Origin: Alphaproteobacteria bacterium
GTDB taxonomy: Bacteria; Pseudomonadota; Alphaproteobacteria; Rickettsiales; Rickettsiaceae
Length of the DNA: 8,035 nt
Direction: 5' to 3'
Assembly: GCA_020630305.1 (NCBI GenBank)
Contig: JAHDBQ010000032.1
Span: forward strand, 1 to 8,035
Of this stretch, positions 1-7,030 are shown one piece after another. Each line of letters opens with the position of its first letter. The stretch's first letter is position 1. Made by a program: the position numbers and the translations under genes. The notes under the pieces were generated by a model, which was given only the letters and a program-made list of their open reading frames with translations, had not been told where the DNA came from and made no database searches.

Positions 1-13
1 TTTAGTACAGAAA

Positions 14-301
14 ATGAAAACAATTACCAAAGAAGATATAGCACAAAAATTACATAATAAATTAGGTTTTTCTGTTGCTATATGCGAAGAAATTGTCGAT
101 ACTACTTTAAAAGGTATAGTTGAGATAGCAACTAGAAAAGAAAAACTGATGCTACATAAGTTTGGAGCTTGGCATGTTAAGCAAAAGAAAAGTAGGCCTG
201 GATACAATATGCAGCTCAAAAAAACGGTAATGATCGAGCCAAGGTCTGTTCTGCGGTTTATGCCTTCAGTTATTTTAAAAAATAAAATTAATCAGAGCTA
301 A
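14..301 (+). CDS. ihfA: Integration host factor alpha subunit (HU/IHF family DNA-bending protein)
   Basis: A 95-residue protein, the usual length for HU/IHF subunits. IHF binds the minor groove as an alpha/beta heterodimer and bends DNA sharply, which shapes promoters, replication and recombination. Seen: an N-terminal helical half (T-K-E-D-I-A near residue 5, K-L-G-F-S at 16-20), the turn K-F-G-A-W at 49-53, and the beta-arm tip R-P-G-Y-N at 61-65, whose Pro62 is the residue that intercalates between base pairs in this family. R-S-V-L-R-F-M-P at 77-84 matches the conserved return strand. The ATG at 14 fits the family N-terminus; there is no in-frame stop between it and the window edge and no strong Shine-Dalgarno. 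The stop overlaps the start of the next gene by one base. Alpha is preferred over beta or HU because of the adjoining merR gene, an arrangement common in Alphaproteobacteria after plsX-fabH. Beta or HU is less likely. Confidence 0.85.
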   Translation: MKTITKEDIAQKLHNKLGFSVAICEEIVDTTLKGIVEIATRKEKLMLHKFGAWHVKQKKSRPGYNMQLKKTVMIEPRSVLRFMPSVILKNKINQS

Positions 302-654
302 TGTTAAACAAGAAATATTTTTCAATTGCAGAAGTTGTGAAAATGACCAATCTACCAGCGCATAAGCTACGTTACATTGAAAAAACTGATCCAAAAATAA
401 ATATTTCACAAATTAGGGGGCGTAGATATTATAGCTCTAAAGATATTGAGCATATTAATAATATATATAGTTCAAATAAGATGCCTCTTGAAGATCTAGT
501 TCAGAAAAAACTGGAGCCAGTAATAGCTAAGCAGCTTAACTTGCTTGAAAATACAAATCAAATTTCAAAGGCAGATGGTAAAGATCAGGGCATGGTGCTG
601 AAAATAGACTCTCTCCTTAAGAAGCTTAATAAAATCAAAGAAATCGAAACTTAA
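301..654 (+). CDS. MerR-family helix-turn-helix transcriptional regulator
   Basis: A 117-residue protein. Residues 6-27 form a MerR-type helix-turn-helix (Y-F-S-I-A-E-V-V, then L-P-A-H-K-L-R-Y-I-E). The wing contains R-G-R-R-Y-Y-S-S-K-D-I at 39-49, the usual R-R-Y-Y signature. The remainder is Lys/Glu-rich and probably helical, as in MerR dimerisation coiled coils. There is no Cys cluster or drug-binding domain, so the effector is unknown and this is not a metal-sensing MerR. It belongs to the short MerR type that follows ihfA in many Alphaproteobacteria, whose targets are not established. The ATG overlaps the ihfA stop (TAATG), so the two are almost certainly co-transcribed and probably translationally coupled; no good ribosome binding site precedes it. 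The DNA-binding fold is well supported, the regulon is not. Confidence 0.82.
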   Translation: MLNKKYFSIAEVVKMTNLPAHKLRYIEKTDPKINISQIRGRRYYSSKDIEHINNIYSSNKMPLEDLVQKKLEPVIAKQLNLLENTNQISKADGKDQGMVLKIDSLLKKLNKIKEIET

Positions 655-713
655 AAGCGCCTAATATAAAGTAAAAATATTATACGACTGCGCTTAAGAA
701 GCCCCTTGGGTTT
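650..713 (+). terminator. Tandem hairpins at the 3' end of ihfA-merR, possible terminator
   Basis: Overlapping the merR stop codon, AAGCGC (655-660) pairs with GCGCTT (690-695). CTT (650-652) with AAG (696-698) extends the stem past an AA bulge. Inside it TAATAT (662-667) pairs perfectly with ATATTA (677-682). A second small hairpin follows: AAGCCC (699-704), loop CTT, GGGTTT (708-713), then TTGAAAAATT. The U-run is short, so this is a weak or Rho-assisted terminator or an mRNA 3'-end structure. No expression data support it. Confidence 0.4.
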
Positions 714-885
714 TGAAAAATTATGCCGCTAGTAGGCGCGCTATCTCTGAGGAATATCATTTCACTAGCTATATTGCTCTGTTCTTAAAAGTTGCGTTAT
801 AACCCCTGAAACAAGTTTTATAATGACATAGGAGATGAAGAGAATTCTGTGATTAAAACTGGAACTCATACATCCTACGCATTTT

Positions 886-912
886 GTCATCCCTGGCGCA
901 GGTCCAGGATCT
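886..912. repeat. Short palindromic dispersed repeat, copy 1
   Basis: ATCCCTGG (889-896) faces CCAGGAT (904-910), giving a 7-bp stem with one bulged C. The stretch 895-912 matches copy 2 (1045-1062) at 17 of 18 bases in the same orientation. Sequences of the form TCATCC(T)GG...CCAGGATCT are, from memory, typical of dispersed palindromic repeats in Rickettsiales genomes. Only two copies are visible here, so genome-wide dispersal is inferred. Confidence 0.6.
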
Positions 913-1035
913 ATACTTTACTTTCATCAATGCACTATGCTGAAAGGTTAGACTAGCCAAATAAATTCAGAATGAACCCTGGGGTGCGGCTGTGTATTGA
1001 CCAAAATGTAAAATTCATTAGTTGAAATAAACTAC

Positions 1036-1062
1036 GTTATCCTGGGCGTAGGTCCAGGATCT
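1036..1062. repeat. Short palindromic dispersed repeat, copy 2, 3' of fabF
   Basis: ATCCTGG (1039-1045) and CCAGGAT (1054-1060) form a perfect 7-bp inverted repeat around an 8-base loop. It shares 17 of 18 bases with copy 1. Lying 45-70 bp past the fabF stop, it would fold in the fabF transcript too and may protect or end it. The downstream sequence on the minus strand is not a clean U-run, so a role as a standard terminator is doubtful. Confidence 0.6.
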
Positions 1063-1104
1063 GAGCTTGTTTACAATCAGCTTTAAGATTATGGTAATTT
1101 ACTA

Positions 1105-2337
1105 TCATACTTTGCCAAATACCAAGCTTGCATTTGTTCCGCCAAATCCAAACGAATTAGAAAGTGCATAAGAAATTTTACGCTGTTGGCTTGTAAGTGG
1201 CACTAGATTTATTTTTGCTTCATCAATTGGATTATACAAATTTAGGGTAGGGGGCGCTATTTGGTCTCTTATTGCTAGTATCGAAAAAATAGCCTCGACA
1301 CTTCCTGCCGCCCCAAGCAAGTGACCTATTGAACACTTCGTTGACGACATACATACTGAATCATTATCTGCCATTAATTTCTGAACAGAATCAAGCTCTA
1401 CGGCGTCACCGACCTTTGTGGATGTACCATGCGCATTGACATAATCAATGCTTGTGGGTGTTAATTTTGCATCTTTCAAAGCATTCTCCATTGCTCTAAA
1501 CGCGCCTCTGCCATTCGGTGCAGTCATATGATATGCATCACCAGTTAAGCCATAGCCGCACAATTCTGCATAAATTTTTGCTCCTCGTGCTTTAGCGTGA
1601 TTATATTCTTCAAGCACAATAACTCCTGCACCTTCACCTATTACAAATCCAGCATGATCCTTGTCCCATGGGCGCGAGGCTGACTCTGGATCATCATTGA
1701 AGCATGTCGCTAATGCTTTTGCAGCCGTAAATCCAGCTACACCGACAGGAGTGACCGGGGCTTCCGCTCCACCTGCGATCATTACATCTGCATCGCCATA
1801 TTTAATCATACGAGCTGCATCGCCAATAGAGTGAGCACCTGATGAGCATGCGGTAACTACGCCACTATTAGGGCCAGAAAATCCGTAATTGATAGAAATA
1901 TGTCCAGCAATTAAATTAGTTAAGCACGAAGGTATAAAATAAGGGCTGATTCGTGGCTTTTCTGAGTTATGAAAATTAACTGAAGTTTCTTCGATAGTGC
2001 CGAGGCCGCCGATCCCAGAGCCAACCATAATACCTGTACGGTCTCTTGATTCTTGATCTTCTGGCGTCCAGCCACTATCTTCGATAGCTTCTTTTGCAGC
2101 TGCCATGGCAAAATGGATGAACTTATCCATTTTTCGCAGTTCTCTTGCTGGCATAACATCTTCTGCGTTGAAGTTATCAGCGCATGAGGCAATTTTACAG
2201 AGCAACTTATCAGTATTAAAACTAGATATTGTCTTCACTCCGCTTTTTCCATCTAAAATATTTTTCCAGGTTTTAGACGCGGTATTACCCAGTGATGTCA
2301 CGGCTCCAAGGCCAGTTATTACTACTCTTCTTTGCAT
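1105..2337 (-). CDS. fabF: Beta-ketoacyl-ACP synthase II (3-oxoacyl-ACP synthase)
   Basis: Condensing enzyme of type II fatty acid synthesis: it joins malonyl-ACP to a growing acyl-ACP in the cytoplasm with loss of CO2. From the start chosen here it has 410 residues, close to E. coli FabF. Seen: N-terminus R-R-V-V-I-T-G-L-G-A-V-T (3-14); nucleophile Cys164 in T-A-C-S-S-G; catalytic His303 in N-A-H-G-T-S-T; Lys334 in S-S-T-K; His339 in S-I-G-H-L-L-G-A-A-G; and G-F-G-G-T-N at 397-402. All active-site residues are present, so it should be functional. The frame stays open to an ATG at 2421 (28 extra residues) and another at 2385 (16 extra). The ATG at 2337 is preferred because it matches the family N-terminus, although the 2385 ATG has the better AGGA ribosome-binding sequence (2391-2394). 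putA lies about 190 bp upstream on the same strand. FabB is an alternative, but G-S-G-I-G-G and overall similarity favour FabF. Confidence 0.95.
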   Translation of the reverse strand: MQRRVVITGLGAVTSLGNTASKTWKNILDGKSGVKTISSFNTDKLLCKIASCADNFNAEDVMPARELRKMDKFIHFAMAAAKEAIEDSGWTPEDQESRDRTGIMVGSGIGGLGTIEETSVNFHNSEKPRISPYFIPSCLTNLIAGHISINYGFSGPNSGVVTACSSGAHSIGDAARMIKYGDADVMIAGGAEAPVTPVGVAGFTAAKALATCFNDDPESASRPWDKDHAGFVIGEGAGVIVLEEYNHAKARGAKIYAELCGYGLTGDAYHMTAPNGRGAFRAMENALKDAKLTPTSIDYVNAHGTSTKVGDAVELDSVQKLMADNDSVCMSSTKCSIGHLLGAAGSVEAIFSILAIRDQIAPPTLNLYNPIDEAKINLVPLTSQQRKISYALSNSFGFGGTNASLVFGKV

Positions 2338-2414
2338 GATTATAACTTGTTTGTTAGTAAATAAATAATCGAAAGAATAAAGCATAGCAATCCTATTTGC
2401 AATGTTTTTTAGCC

Positions 2415-2457
2415 GAATCATAGCAAATTATGGAGCTTAATCATTTTTTTATGATTC
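2415..2457. promoter_or_regulatory. Inverted repeats in the putA-fabF gap, possible leader structure
   Basis: GAATCAT (2415-2421) is a perfect inverted repeat of ATGATTC (2451-2457). A nested AATCAT (2439-2444) pairs with ATGATT (2451-2456) across a six-base T loop, so the right arm has two alternative partners. It lies in the fabF leader on the minus strand and overlaps the ATG at 2421. No consensus-like fabF promoter was found nearby. AT-rich DNA yields such pairs by chance, so support is modest. Confidence 0.25.
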
Positions 2458-2531
2458 TTTGGAGCCAGCAGGGGGCAGGGTGCTGATTTATTATTTTTAT
2501 CGAAAAAACAGCTGGACTCTCTACAAGAAAT

Positions 2532-5500
2532 CTATTCTGCAATATTAAGTAGTTCCACATCTCCGCCAAATGCTGTGGTATTGATTGTAGTGGTTCTTTC
2601 TGTCAGGAATCGCAGAAGATAGTGCGGCCCACCAGCTTTAAAGCCAGTTCCTGACTTATTTTCTCCGCCAAATGGTTGCGACTCAACTTTTGCTCCTGTA
2701 ATAGAGCGATTAGCATAGATGTTACCAATTTTCATTTTTGATCTAATATACTCAATCTTTTCCTCGATTCTAGAGTGAATACCAAAAGTAAGGCCAAACC
2801 CACAATCATTAACTTCGTCAATAACATTATCCAGCTCAGATGATTTATATTTCGTTACATGTAATATGGGACCGAATTTTTCATCCTCTATGTCATTAAT
2901 TGAATTCACCTCTATAATGTGCGGATAAAAATAATGCCCATCTTTATTACTGGAGTCCTGCGGGTGTTTATATATTGCAAAACCCTTCTCTTGCATATCT
3001 TTGATATGCTCCTCTAACATCTCCTTAGATTGGCTGTCGATCACTGGGCCAATATCATTACTGAAATCTGCAGTATCGCCAATTTTCAGTAAGCTCATAG
3101 CGCCTTTTATCATCTCTAGTAGTTCGTCGTAAATGTCTTCCTGAATGTATAGCACGCGGAGCGCAGAGCATCTTTGACCAGCTGAATAAAAAGCAGATGT
3201 AAGTACATCATCCGTCACCTGCTCAAGCAAAGCTGAACTGTCGACAATCATGGCGTTCTGCCCGCCGGTTTCGGCAATGAAAGGTACGATAACTGATTTG
3301 CGCATTGCCAGAGTGCTGTTTATAACCTGCGCTGTATGACATGAACCAGTAAACACAACTCCTGAAATTGCATCATCAGTAACTGCGTGCTTACCAATAG
3401 AACTACCGGATGCACAAAGTAAATGTAAAATGTTAGTTGGAATTCCTGCCTTATGCATTAATTTTATAGTGTAGCTAGCAGTTGCGGTTGTTTGCACAGC
3501 CGGTTTAGTCACCACCGCATTACCAGTAACAAGCGCTGCCACAATTTGCCCTGTGAAAATTGCAAATGGAAAATTCCATGGGCTTATGCACAGGAAAACT
3601 CCTCTTGCATGCATTGACAGCACATTGCTCTCTCCTGTTGGGCCAGGCAAGGTTTTTTCTTTCATGATTTTTTTTGCTTCACTTGCATAATACCTACAAA
3701 AATCAATAGCTTCTATAACTTCATTAACAGCATCAGAAATAGATTTTCCTGCTTCTTTTACAAGTAATCCATAAATTTCAAATTTATTTTCTTCAAATAA
3801 ATCAGCAATTTTGTTTAATATTTTTGCTCTTTCGGATACTTTTAAAGCAGACCATTCTTCAAAGCCCTCAGCAGCGCATTTGATTGCAGCCTTAATTTCA
3901 GATTCAGTAGCATTGGTGACCGCTGAGATTTTTTCTGCTTTTTTTGCAGGGCAGAACATGTCTTGCTCATTTTTTTCTGTGATGATTTCTTTGCCGTTAA
4001 TTATAGAACCAACCACGTGAACTTTATCAGCGTAGCTGTTTACTTTTTCTTGTAAATAATCATAGTTATTTTTTATATCTAAATCATATCCCATAGCATT
4101 CTTCCTGTTTTTATAAATATCTTCTGGCAAATTAATTGAATCTTCATTGCTAATTAATTTTAGCACCTTGTCGTTTAGATTGTAAACAATATCCTTCATA
4201 TTAAGATCAGGCGCTCTTACTTTGCTAACAAAATTTGCTGAAGCTCCATTTTCTAATATTCTGCGCATTAAGTAAGCTAGCAAATCTTTAGTCGAGCCAA
4301 CTGGCGCATAAATTCTAACATTTTTATATTTAATCAACTCTTCATGTAAAGCATTGCCCATGCCATATAATTTTTGGAACTCAAATGGTTTTTCACTGGC
4401 TATTTTTATAATTTGCGCTGCAGTTAGTGCATTATGTGTTGCAAATTGCGGATAGACATATTGATCATTAGCAAATAAATATTTTGCGCAAGCAAGGTAA
4501 TTAAGGTCAGTATAATTTTTTTTGGTAAAGACCGGATATTGCTCTAGCCCAAGTTCTTGAGCGCGCTTTATTTCAGCGTCCCAATAAGCGCCTTTAACAA
4601 GGCGAATTTGAAGCATATGACCAAGATCTTTCGCAAGGGATATTATATATTTAACAGTCTGCAGAGCCTTTCTTTGGTAGGCTTGAACAACAAAGCCTAT
4701 ATTTCTAGTTGTTTTAAGATCAGGGTTCTTGAGTAGGTCGCTCAAGAAAAGCAGGTAAATATTACTGCGGCTATATTCTTCAGCGTCAAATGTAATGGTA
4801 ACATTTGCTTCGGATGTTTTGTTAATTAGCGTAACTAGCTTCGGTATTAAATGTTTTTTTAAATCGGCCATTTTGGCAAGTTCGAATCTTGGGTGTAGTG
4901 ATGTTAGCTTTACAGAAAGATTTGGCCTGCTAAATAAACCTTGATCATTTTGCACAAATGATTCCTTTATTAAATCAATGGCTAGTAAATATTCTTTATA
5001 ATAAATCTCTGCTTGCTCCTGGGTTCTAGAAGATTCACCAAGCAGGTCAAAAGCAAATTTGTTTTTTGAGAATTTACTGCATTTCTTCAAAGCTTTTTCC
5101 ATATTACTCGAGAATACAAATTCTTTACTTAAATACAAGATTGCGCCCCTGAGCGTCTTGATGAATAAAGCTTGACCAGATTTGTCTAAGAACCTTGCAA
5201 TGGCTGAGTCTTTTCTTGTAGCGTCAGTAAATTTTCCTGAAAAATAAAGTCCAAATGAAGCAAAGATAGTTTGCAGCGAAGAAGTTTTTTTGAATAGAAA
5301 CTTCCCCCAATCTTTATCCGATAATTTATCGCTGATTATTGCCACCCCTTCTTCGCTAGAGATGCTATATCTATTTAAAAAATCTTCAATTGAAAACTTG
5401 CTGCTAGAGCGAATCTTGTTTGTAAATTCTGTAGCTAGTTTCTGCGCTGAGTGATCCCCGGAGATATGCATTTTAGCTTCTCCCAGAATATTCTTCACAA

Positions 5501-5546
5501 GCTCAATCTCTGATATTGTATTATCAAAAAATAATTTATCTGTCAT
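2532..5546 (-). CDS. putA: Bifunctional proline dehydrogenase / L-glutamate-gamma-semialdehyde dehydrogenase (PutA)
   Basis: Oxidises proline to P5C with FAD, passing electrons to membrane quinone, then oxidises glutamate semialdehyde to glutamate with NAD(P)+. It has 1004 residues, the size of minimal (type A) PutA. The N-terminus lacks the ribbon-helix-helix DNA-binding domain of E. coli PutA, so it should not autorepress. Proline dehydrogenase barrel, about 205-445: S-V-K-L-T-S-L-H-P (211-219), F-D-A-E (253-256), R-L-V-K-G-A-Y-W-D (315-323), F-A-T-H-N-A (368-373), I-Y-A-P-V-G (412-417) and the proline-binding Y-L-M-R-R-I-L-E (425-432). Aldehyde dehydrogenase part, about 510-990: P-W-N-F-P (656-660), F-T-G-S (732-735), base Glu759 in A-E-T-G-G, nucleophile Cys793 in G-Q-R-C-S-A-L-R, and the C-terminal P-F-G-G-E-N-K-S-G-T-G (958-968). 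Odd: Val684 where KPAEQT normally has Glu. A strong Shine-Dalgarno (AAGGAAAGGA, plus-strand 5551-5560) fixes the start. It follows an MHS transporter by 78 bp. Confidence 0.97.
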   Translation of the reverse strand: MTDKLFFDNTISEIELVKNILGEAKMHISGDHSAQKLATEFTNKIRSSSKFSIEDFLNRYSISSEEGVAIISDKLSDKDWGKFLFKKTSSLQTIFASFGLYFSGKFTDATRKDSAIARFLDKSGQALFIKTLRGAILYLSKEFVFSSNMEKALKKCSKFSKNKFAFDLLGESSRTQEQAEIYYKEYLLAIDLIKESFVQNDQGLFSRPNLSVKLTSLHPRFELAKMADLKKHLIPKLVTLINKTSEANVTITFDAEEYSRSNIYLLFLSDLLKNPDLKTTRNIGFVVQAYQRKALQTVKYIISLAKDLGHMLQIRLVKGAYWDAEIKRAQELGLEQYPVFTKKNYTDLNYLACAKYLFANDQYVYPQFATHNALTAAQIIKIASEKPFEFQKLYGMGNALHEELIKYKNVRIYAPVGSTKDLLAYLMRRILENGASANFVSKVRAPDLNMKDIVYNLNDKVLKLISNEDSINLPEDIYKNRKNAMGYDLDIKNNYDYLQEKVNSYADKVHVVGSIINGKEIITEKNEQDMFCPAKKAEKISAVTNATESEIKAAIKCAAEGFEEWSALKVSERAKILNKIADLFEENKFEIYGLLVKEAGKSISDAVNEVIEAIDFCRYYASEAKKIMKEKTLPGPTGESNVLSMHARGVFLCISPWNFPFAIFTGQIVAALVTGNAVVTKPAVQTTATASYTIKLMHKAGIPTNILHLLCASGSSIGKHAVTDDAISGVVFTGSCHTAQVINSTLAMRKSVIVPFIAETGGQNAMIVDSSALLEQVTDDVLTSAFYSAGQRCSALRVLYIQEDIYDELLEMIKGAMSLLKIGDTADFSNDIGPVIDSQSKEMLEEHIKDMQEKGFAIYKHPQDSSNKDGHYFYPHIIEVNSINDIEDEKFGPILHVTKYKSSELDNVIDEVNDCGFGLTFGIHSRIEEKIEYIRSKMKIGNIYANRSITGAKVESQPFGGENKSGTGFKAGGPHYLLRFLTERTTTINTTAFGGDVELLNIAE

Positions 5547-5550
5547 CCCA

Positions 5551-5560
5551 TCCTTTCCTT
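5551..5560 (-). promoter_or_regulatory. Strong ribosome binding site of putA
   Basis: The minus strand reads AAGGAAAGGA four bases before the putA ATG. It is the clearest Shine-Dalgarno in the window, as most other genes here have weak ones. It supports the start at 5546 and suggests putA is translated on its own initiation even if it shares a transcript with the upstream transporter. Confidence 0.65.
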
Positions 5561-5624
5561 ATTTGTTCTTAGCTGTCTAATTTCCTCTCTTTATAACTCT
5601 GGCTAATTAAAACTCTTTTGCTGT

Positions 5625-6908
5625 TTAACTCATAACATTACTATAATTTTTATCATTTACTTTTAAAGAGCGATCTTTATAAAAATATAATCCAATTAAG
5701 CCAGCAATTGCAGTAGCAATAATATAATATGAGCTGTAAGTAATACTTCCTTTATTTTGAACAATTGACTCTATTATGTATGGTGCAGTTCCACCAAATA
5801 CACTTGTTGCAATGTTATATGACACAGAAAGCGCAGTGTTCCTTACTTCAATTGGATAAAACTCAGCCTGCAGTGCAGGTTCTGGTGCTATATACATTGC
5901 AGCTAATATAGCAATTAACATTTGTGCAAATATTACATTTGTGAAATCACCATTTTCAAAGGTATTTAAGATTATTGGTGTGGTCGTAATTATCAATATT
6001 AAATTTATAAAAAATATCTTTCTTCTGCCTATTTTATCAGAAAGCCATCCTGCAAAAAATATTGTGAATATCATCAGGATATAACAAAAATTCACAAGCG
6101 CGCCTACTTCTATTTCATCAAAGCCGCGCTCCTCTTTTAAATATGTGATCAAATATATTGCCTCAAGATAAAATATAACCGAGCCCGCTGCGTTAATAAA
6201 AATAGACATTAGCATATCAAATGAATAGTATTTAAATGTCTTTTTAAGCGGTGATGAGGCAAGTTTGCCGGCATCTTGAGCATTGGAGAATAGCGGACTT
6301 TCTAATGTATGTTTTTTAATATACCTGCCAGCAAAATAAATTCCTATTCCTATGATGAATGGTAATCTCCAGGCCCAAGCATCAACTTGTTCTGGTGTGA
6401 ATATTATTTTTATACTCCAGGAGGCTAAAGATCCTAGTAATATTCCAAGACAAATACTTGCCATAGAAATACTTCCGAAGAATCCTCTTTGATGTTTTGG
6501 TGCATGCTCAATCACAAAAGATACTGAACCAGTCAGTGCTCCTCCCATAGAAAGGCCTTGCAGCATGCGCATTAGCATCATTAGCCCTGTGGCATATATA
6601 CCCCAACTTTCGTAAGTTGGTAAGAAACCTAGAGCTGCAGTTGGAATTGCCATACAAGTAATAGAACTGCTGAGAGCAATTTTTCTACCGAACTTATCGC
6701 CAATTATGCCAAAGAATATTCCTCCTATTGGGCGCATCAAATAGCCAAGAGCGAACACCATAAAAGCTTGTAATATCTCTACTTTAGGGTCTCCGGATGG
6801 AAAAAATTTTGCTCCTATAAGTGGTGCGAAGTGGCCAAATAACGCATAGTCGTACCATTCAAAGGTGTTAGCCACCCCGCTAGTAAATACCAATTTCTTT
6901 TTATTCAT
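5625..6908 (-). CDS. proP: MFS transporter, metabolite:H+ symporter (MHS) family, ProP-like
   Basis: A 427-residue inner-membrane protein with about 12 hydrophobic segments. MHS hallmarks seen: N-T-F-E-W-Y-D-Y-A-L-F-G at 14-25 in TM1; R-P-I-G-G-I-F-F-G at 59-67 followed by motif A G-D-K-F-G-R-K at 70-76; L-Q-G-L-S-M-G-G at 116-123; E-S-P-L-F at 203-207 in the central loop; and a second motif A, D-K-I-G-R-R-K, at 291-297. Known family members import proline, betaine, citrate, ketoglutarate or similar solutes with protons. The gene directly upstream of putA on the same strand makes proline a reasonable substrate, but that is inference from context. It lacks the long C-terminal coiled coil of E. 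coli ProP that tunes osmotic sensing, so it is more likely a nutrient importer than an osmosensor. Rickettsiae carry several ProP-like paralogues with different or unknown substrates. A near-consensus promoter precedes it; its Shine-Dalgarno is weak. Confidence 0.88.
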   Translation of the reverse strand: MNKKKLVFTSGVANTFEWYDYALFGHFAPLIGAKFFPSGDPKVEILQAFMVFALGYLMRPIGGIFFGIIGDKFGRKIALSSSITCMAIPTAALGFLPTYESWGIYATGLMMLMRMLQGLSMGGALTGSVSFVIEHAPKHQRGFFGSISMASICLGILLGSLASWSIKIIFTPEQVDAWAWRLPFIIGIGIYFAGRYIKKHTLESPLFSNAQDAGKLASSPLKKTFKYYSFDMLMSIFINAAGSVIFYLEAIYLITYLKEERGFDEIEVGALVNFCYILMIFTIFFAGWLSDKIGRRKIFFINLILIITTTPIILNTFENGDFTNVIFAQMLIAILAAMYIAPEPALQAEFYPIEVRNTALSVSYNIATSVFGGTAPYIIESIVQNKGSITYSSYYIIATAIAGLIGLYFYKDRSLKVNDKNYSNVMS

Positions 6909-6952
6909 ACGCTAAATGCTCACTATTTAATTTATGCTTTCTAGTGATAATA

Positions 6953-6981
6953 ATTGTATGCTTTTAAATTGCTTGAGTCAA
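6953..6981 (-). promoter_or_regulatory. Sigma-70 promoter for the MHS transporter (and probably putA)
   Basis: On the minus strand, -35 TTGACT (6976-6981) is followed after exactly 17 bases by -10 TACAAT (6953-6958). This is one mismatch from consensus in each box. The predicted start near 6946 gives a leader of about 38 bases before the ATG at 6908. The -35 region overlaps a small palindrome TTGAGTCAA (6973-6981), which could be an operator or chance. It is the best promoter match I found in the window. Confidence 0.65.
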
Positions 6982-7030
6982 TGATTTAATTTACTGAGCC
7001 GAAAACAATAAAATTTACACGCAACTTTTC

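Larger units (their letters stand above)
655..1104. other. Non-coding spacer between convergent genes, with palindromic repeats
   Basis: About 450 bp separate the 3' ends of merR (+) and fabF (-). I found no convincing open reading frame, tRNA T-loop/acceptor pattern, SRP RNA GGAAGGAAGC-type motif or tmRNA piece on either strand. Contents: the 3' hairpins of merR; an isolated TATAAT at 819-824 whose only TTG-like -35 (792-797) is 21 bp away, too far for a good promoter; two copies of a short palindromic repeat; and a CTGAA/TTCAG pair (940-944, 966-970). Parts of it, such as 690-740, look richer in G+C than the other spacers here. It may be debris of repeats or of a decayed gene that is no longer recognisable. 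Confidence 0.6.

Noticed and set aside
655..1104. A tRNA, tmRNA, SRP RNA or 6S RNA gene in the large spacer
   Set aside because: No GGTTCGA-type T-loop with a matching acceptor stem, no SRP core motif and no long 6S-like closed stem could be identified by eye.
1920..2368. Short open frames on both strands inside fabF
   Set aside because: They lie within a gene whose catalytic residues are all in place; their translations match no family I know and have no ribosome binding sites.
2466..2485. CAGCA...TGCTG hairpin as a putA terminator
   Set aside because: The stem is only 5 bp with a 10-base loop and no U-run follows on the minus strand; a nearby T-run at 2504-2510 lacks a convincing stem.
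3811..4020. Plus-strand open frame inside putA
   Set aside because: It is the antisense of a well-conserved aldehyde dehydrogenase region, with no supporting start signal.
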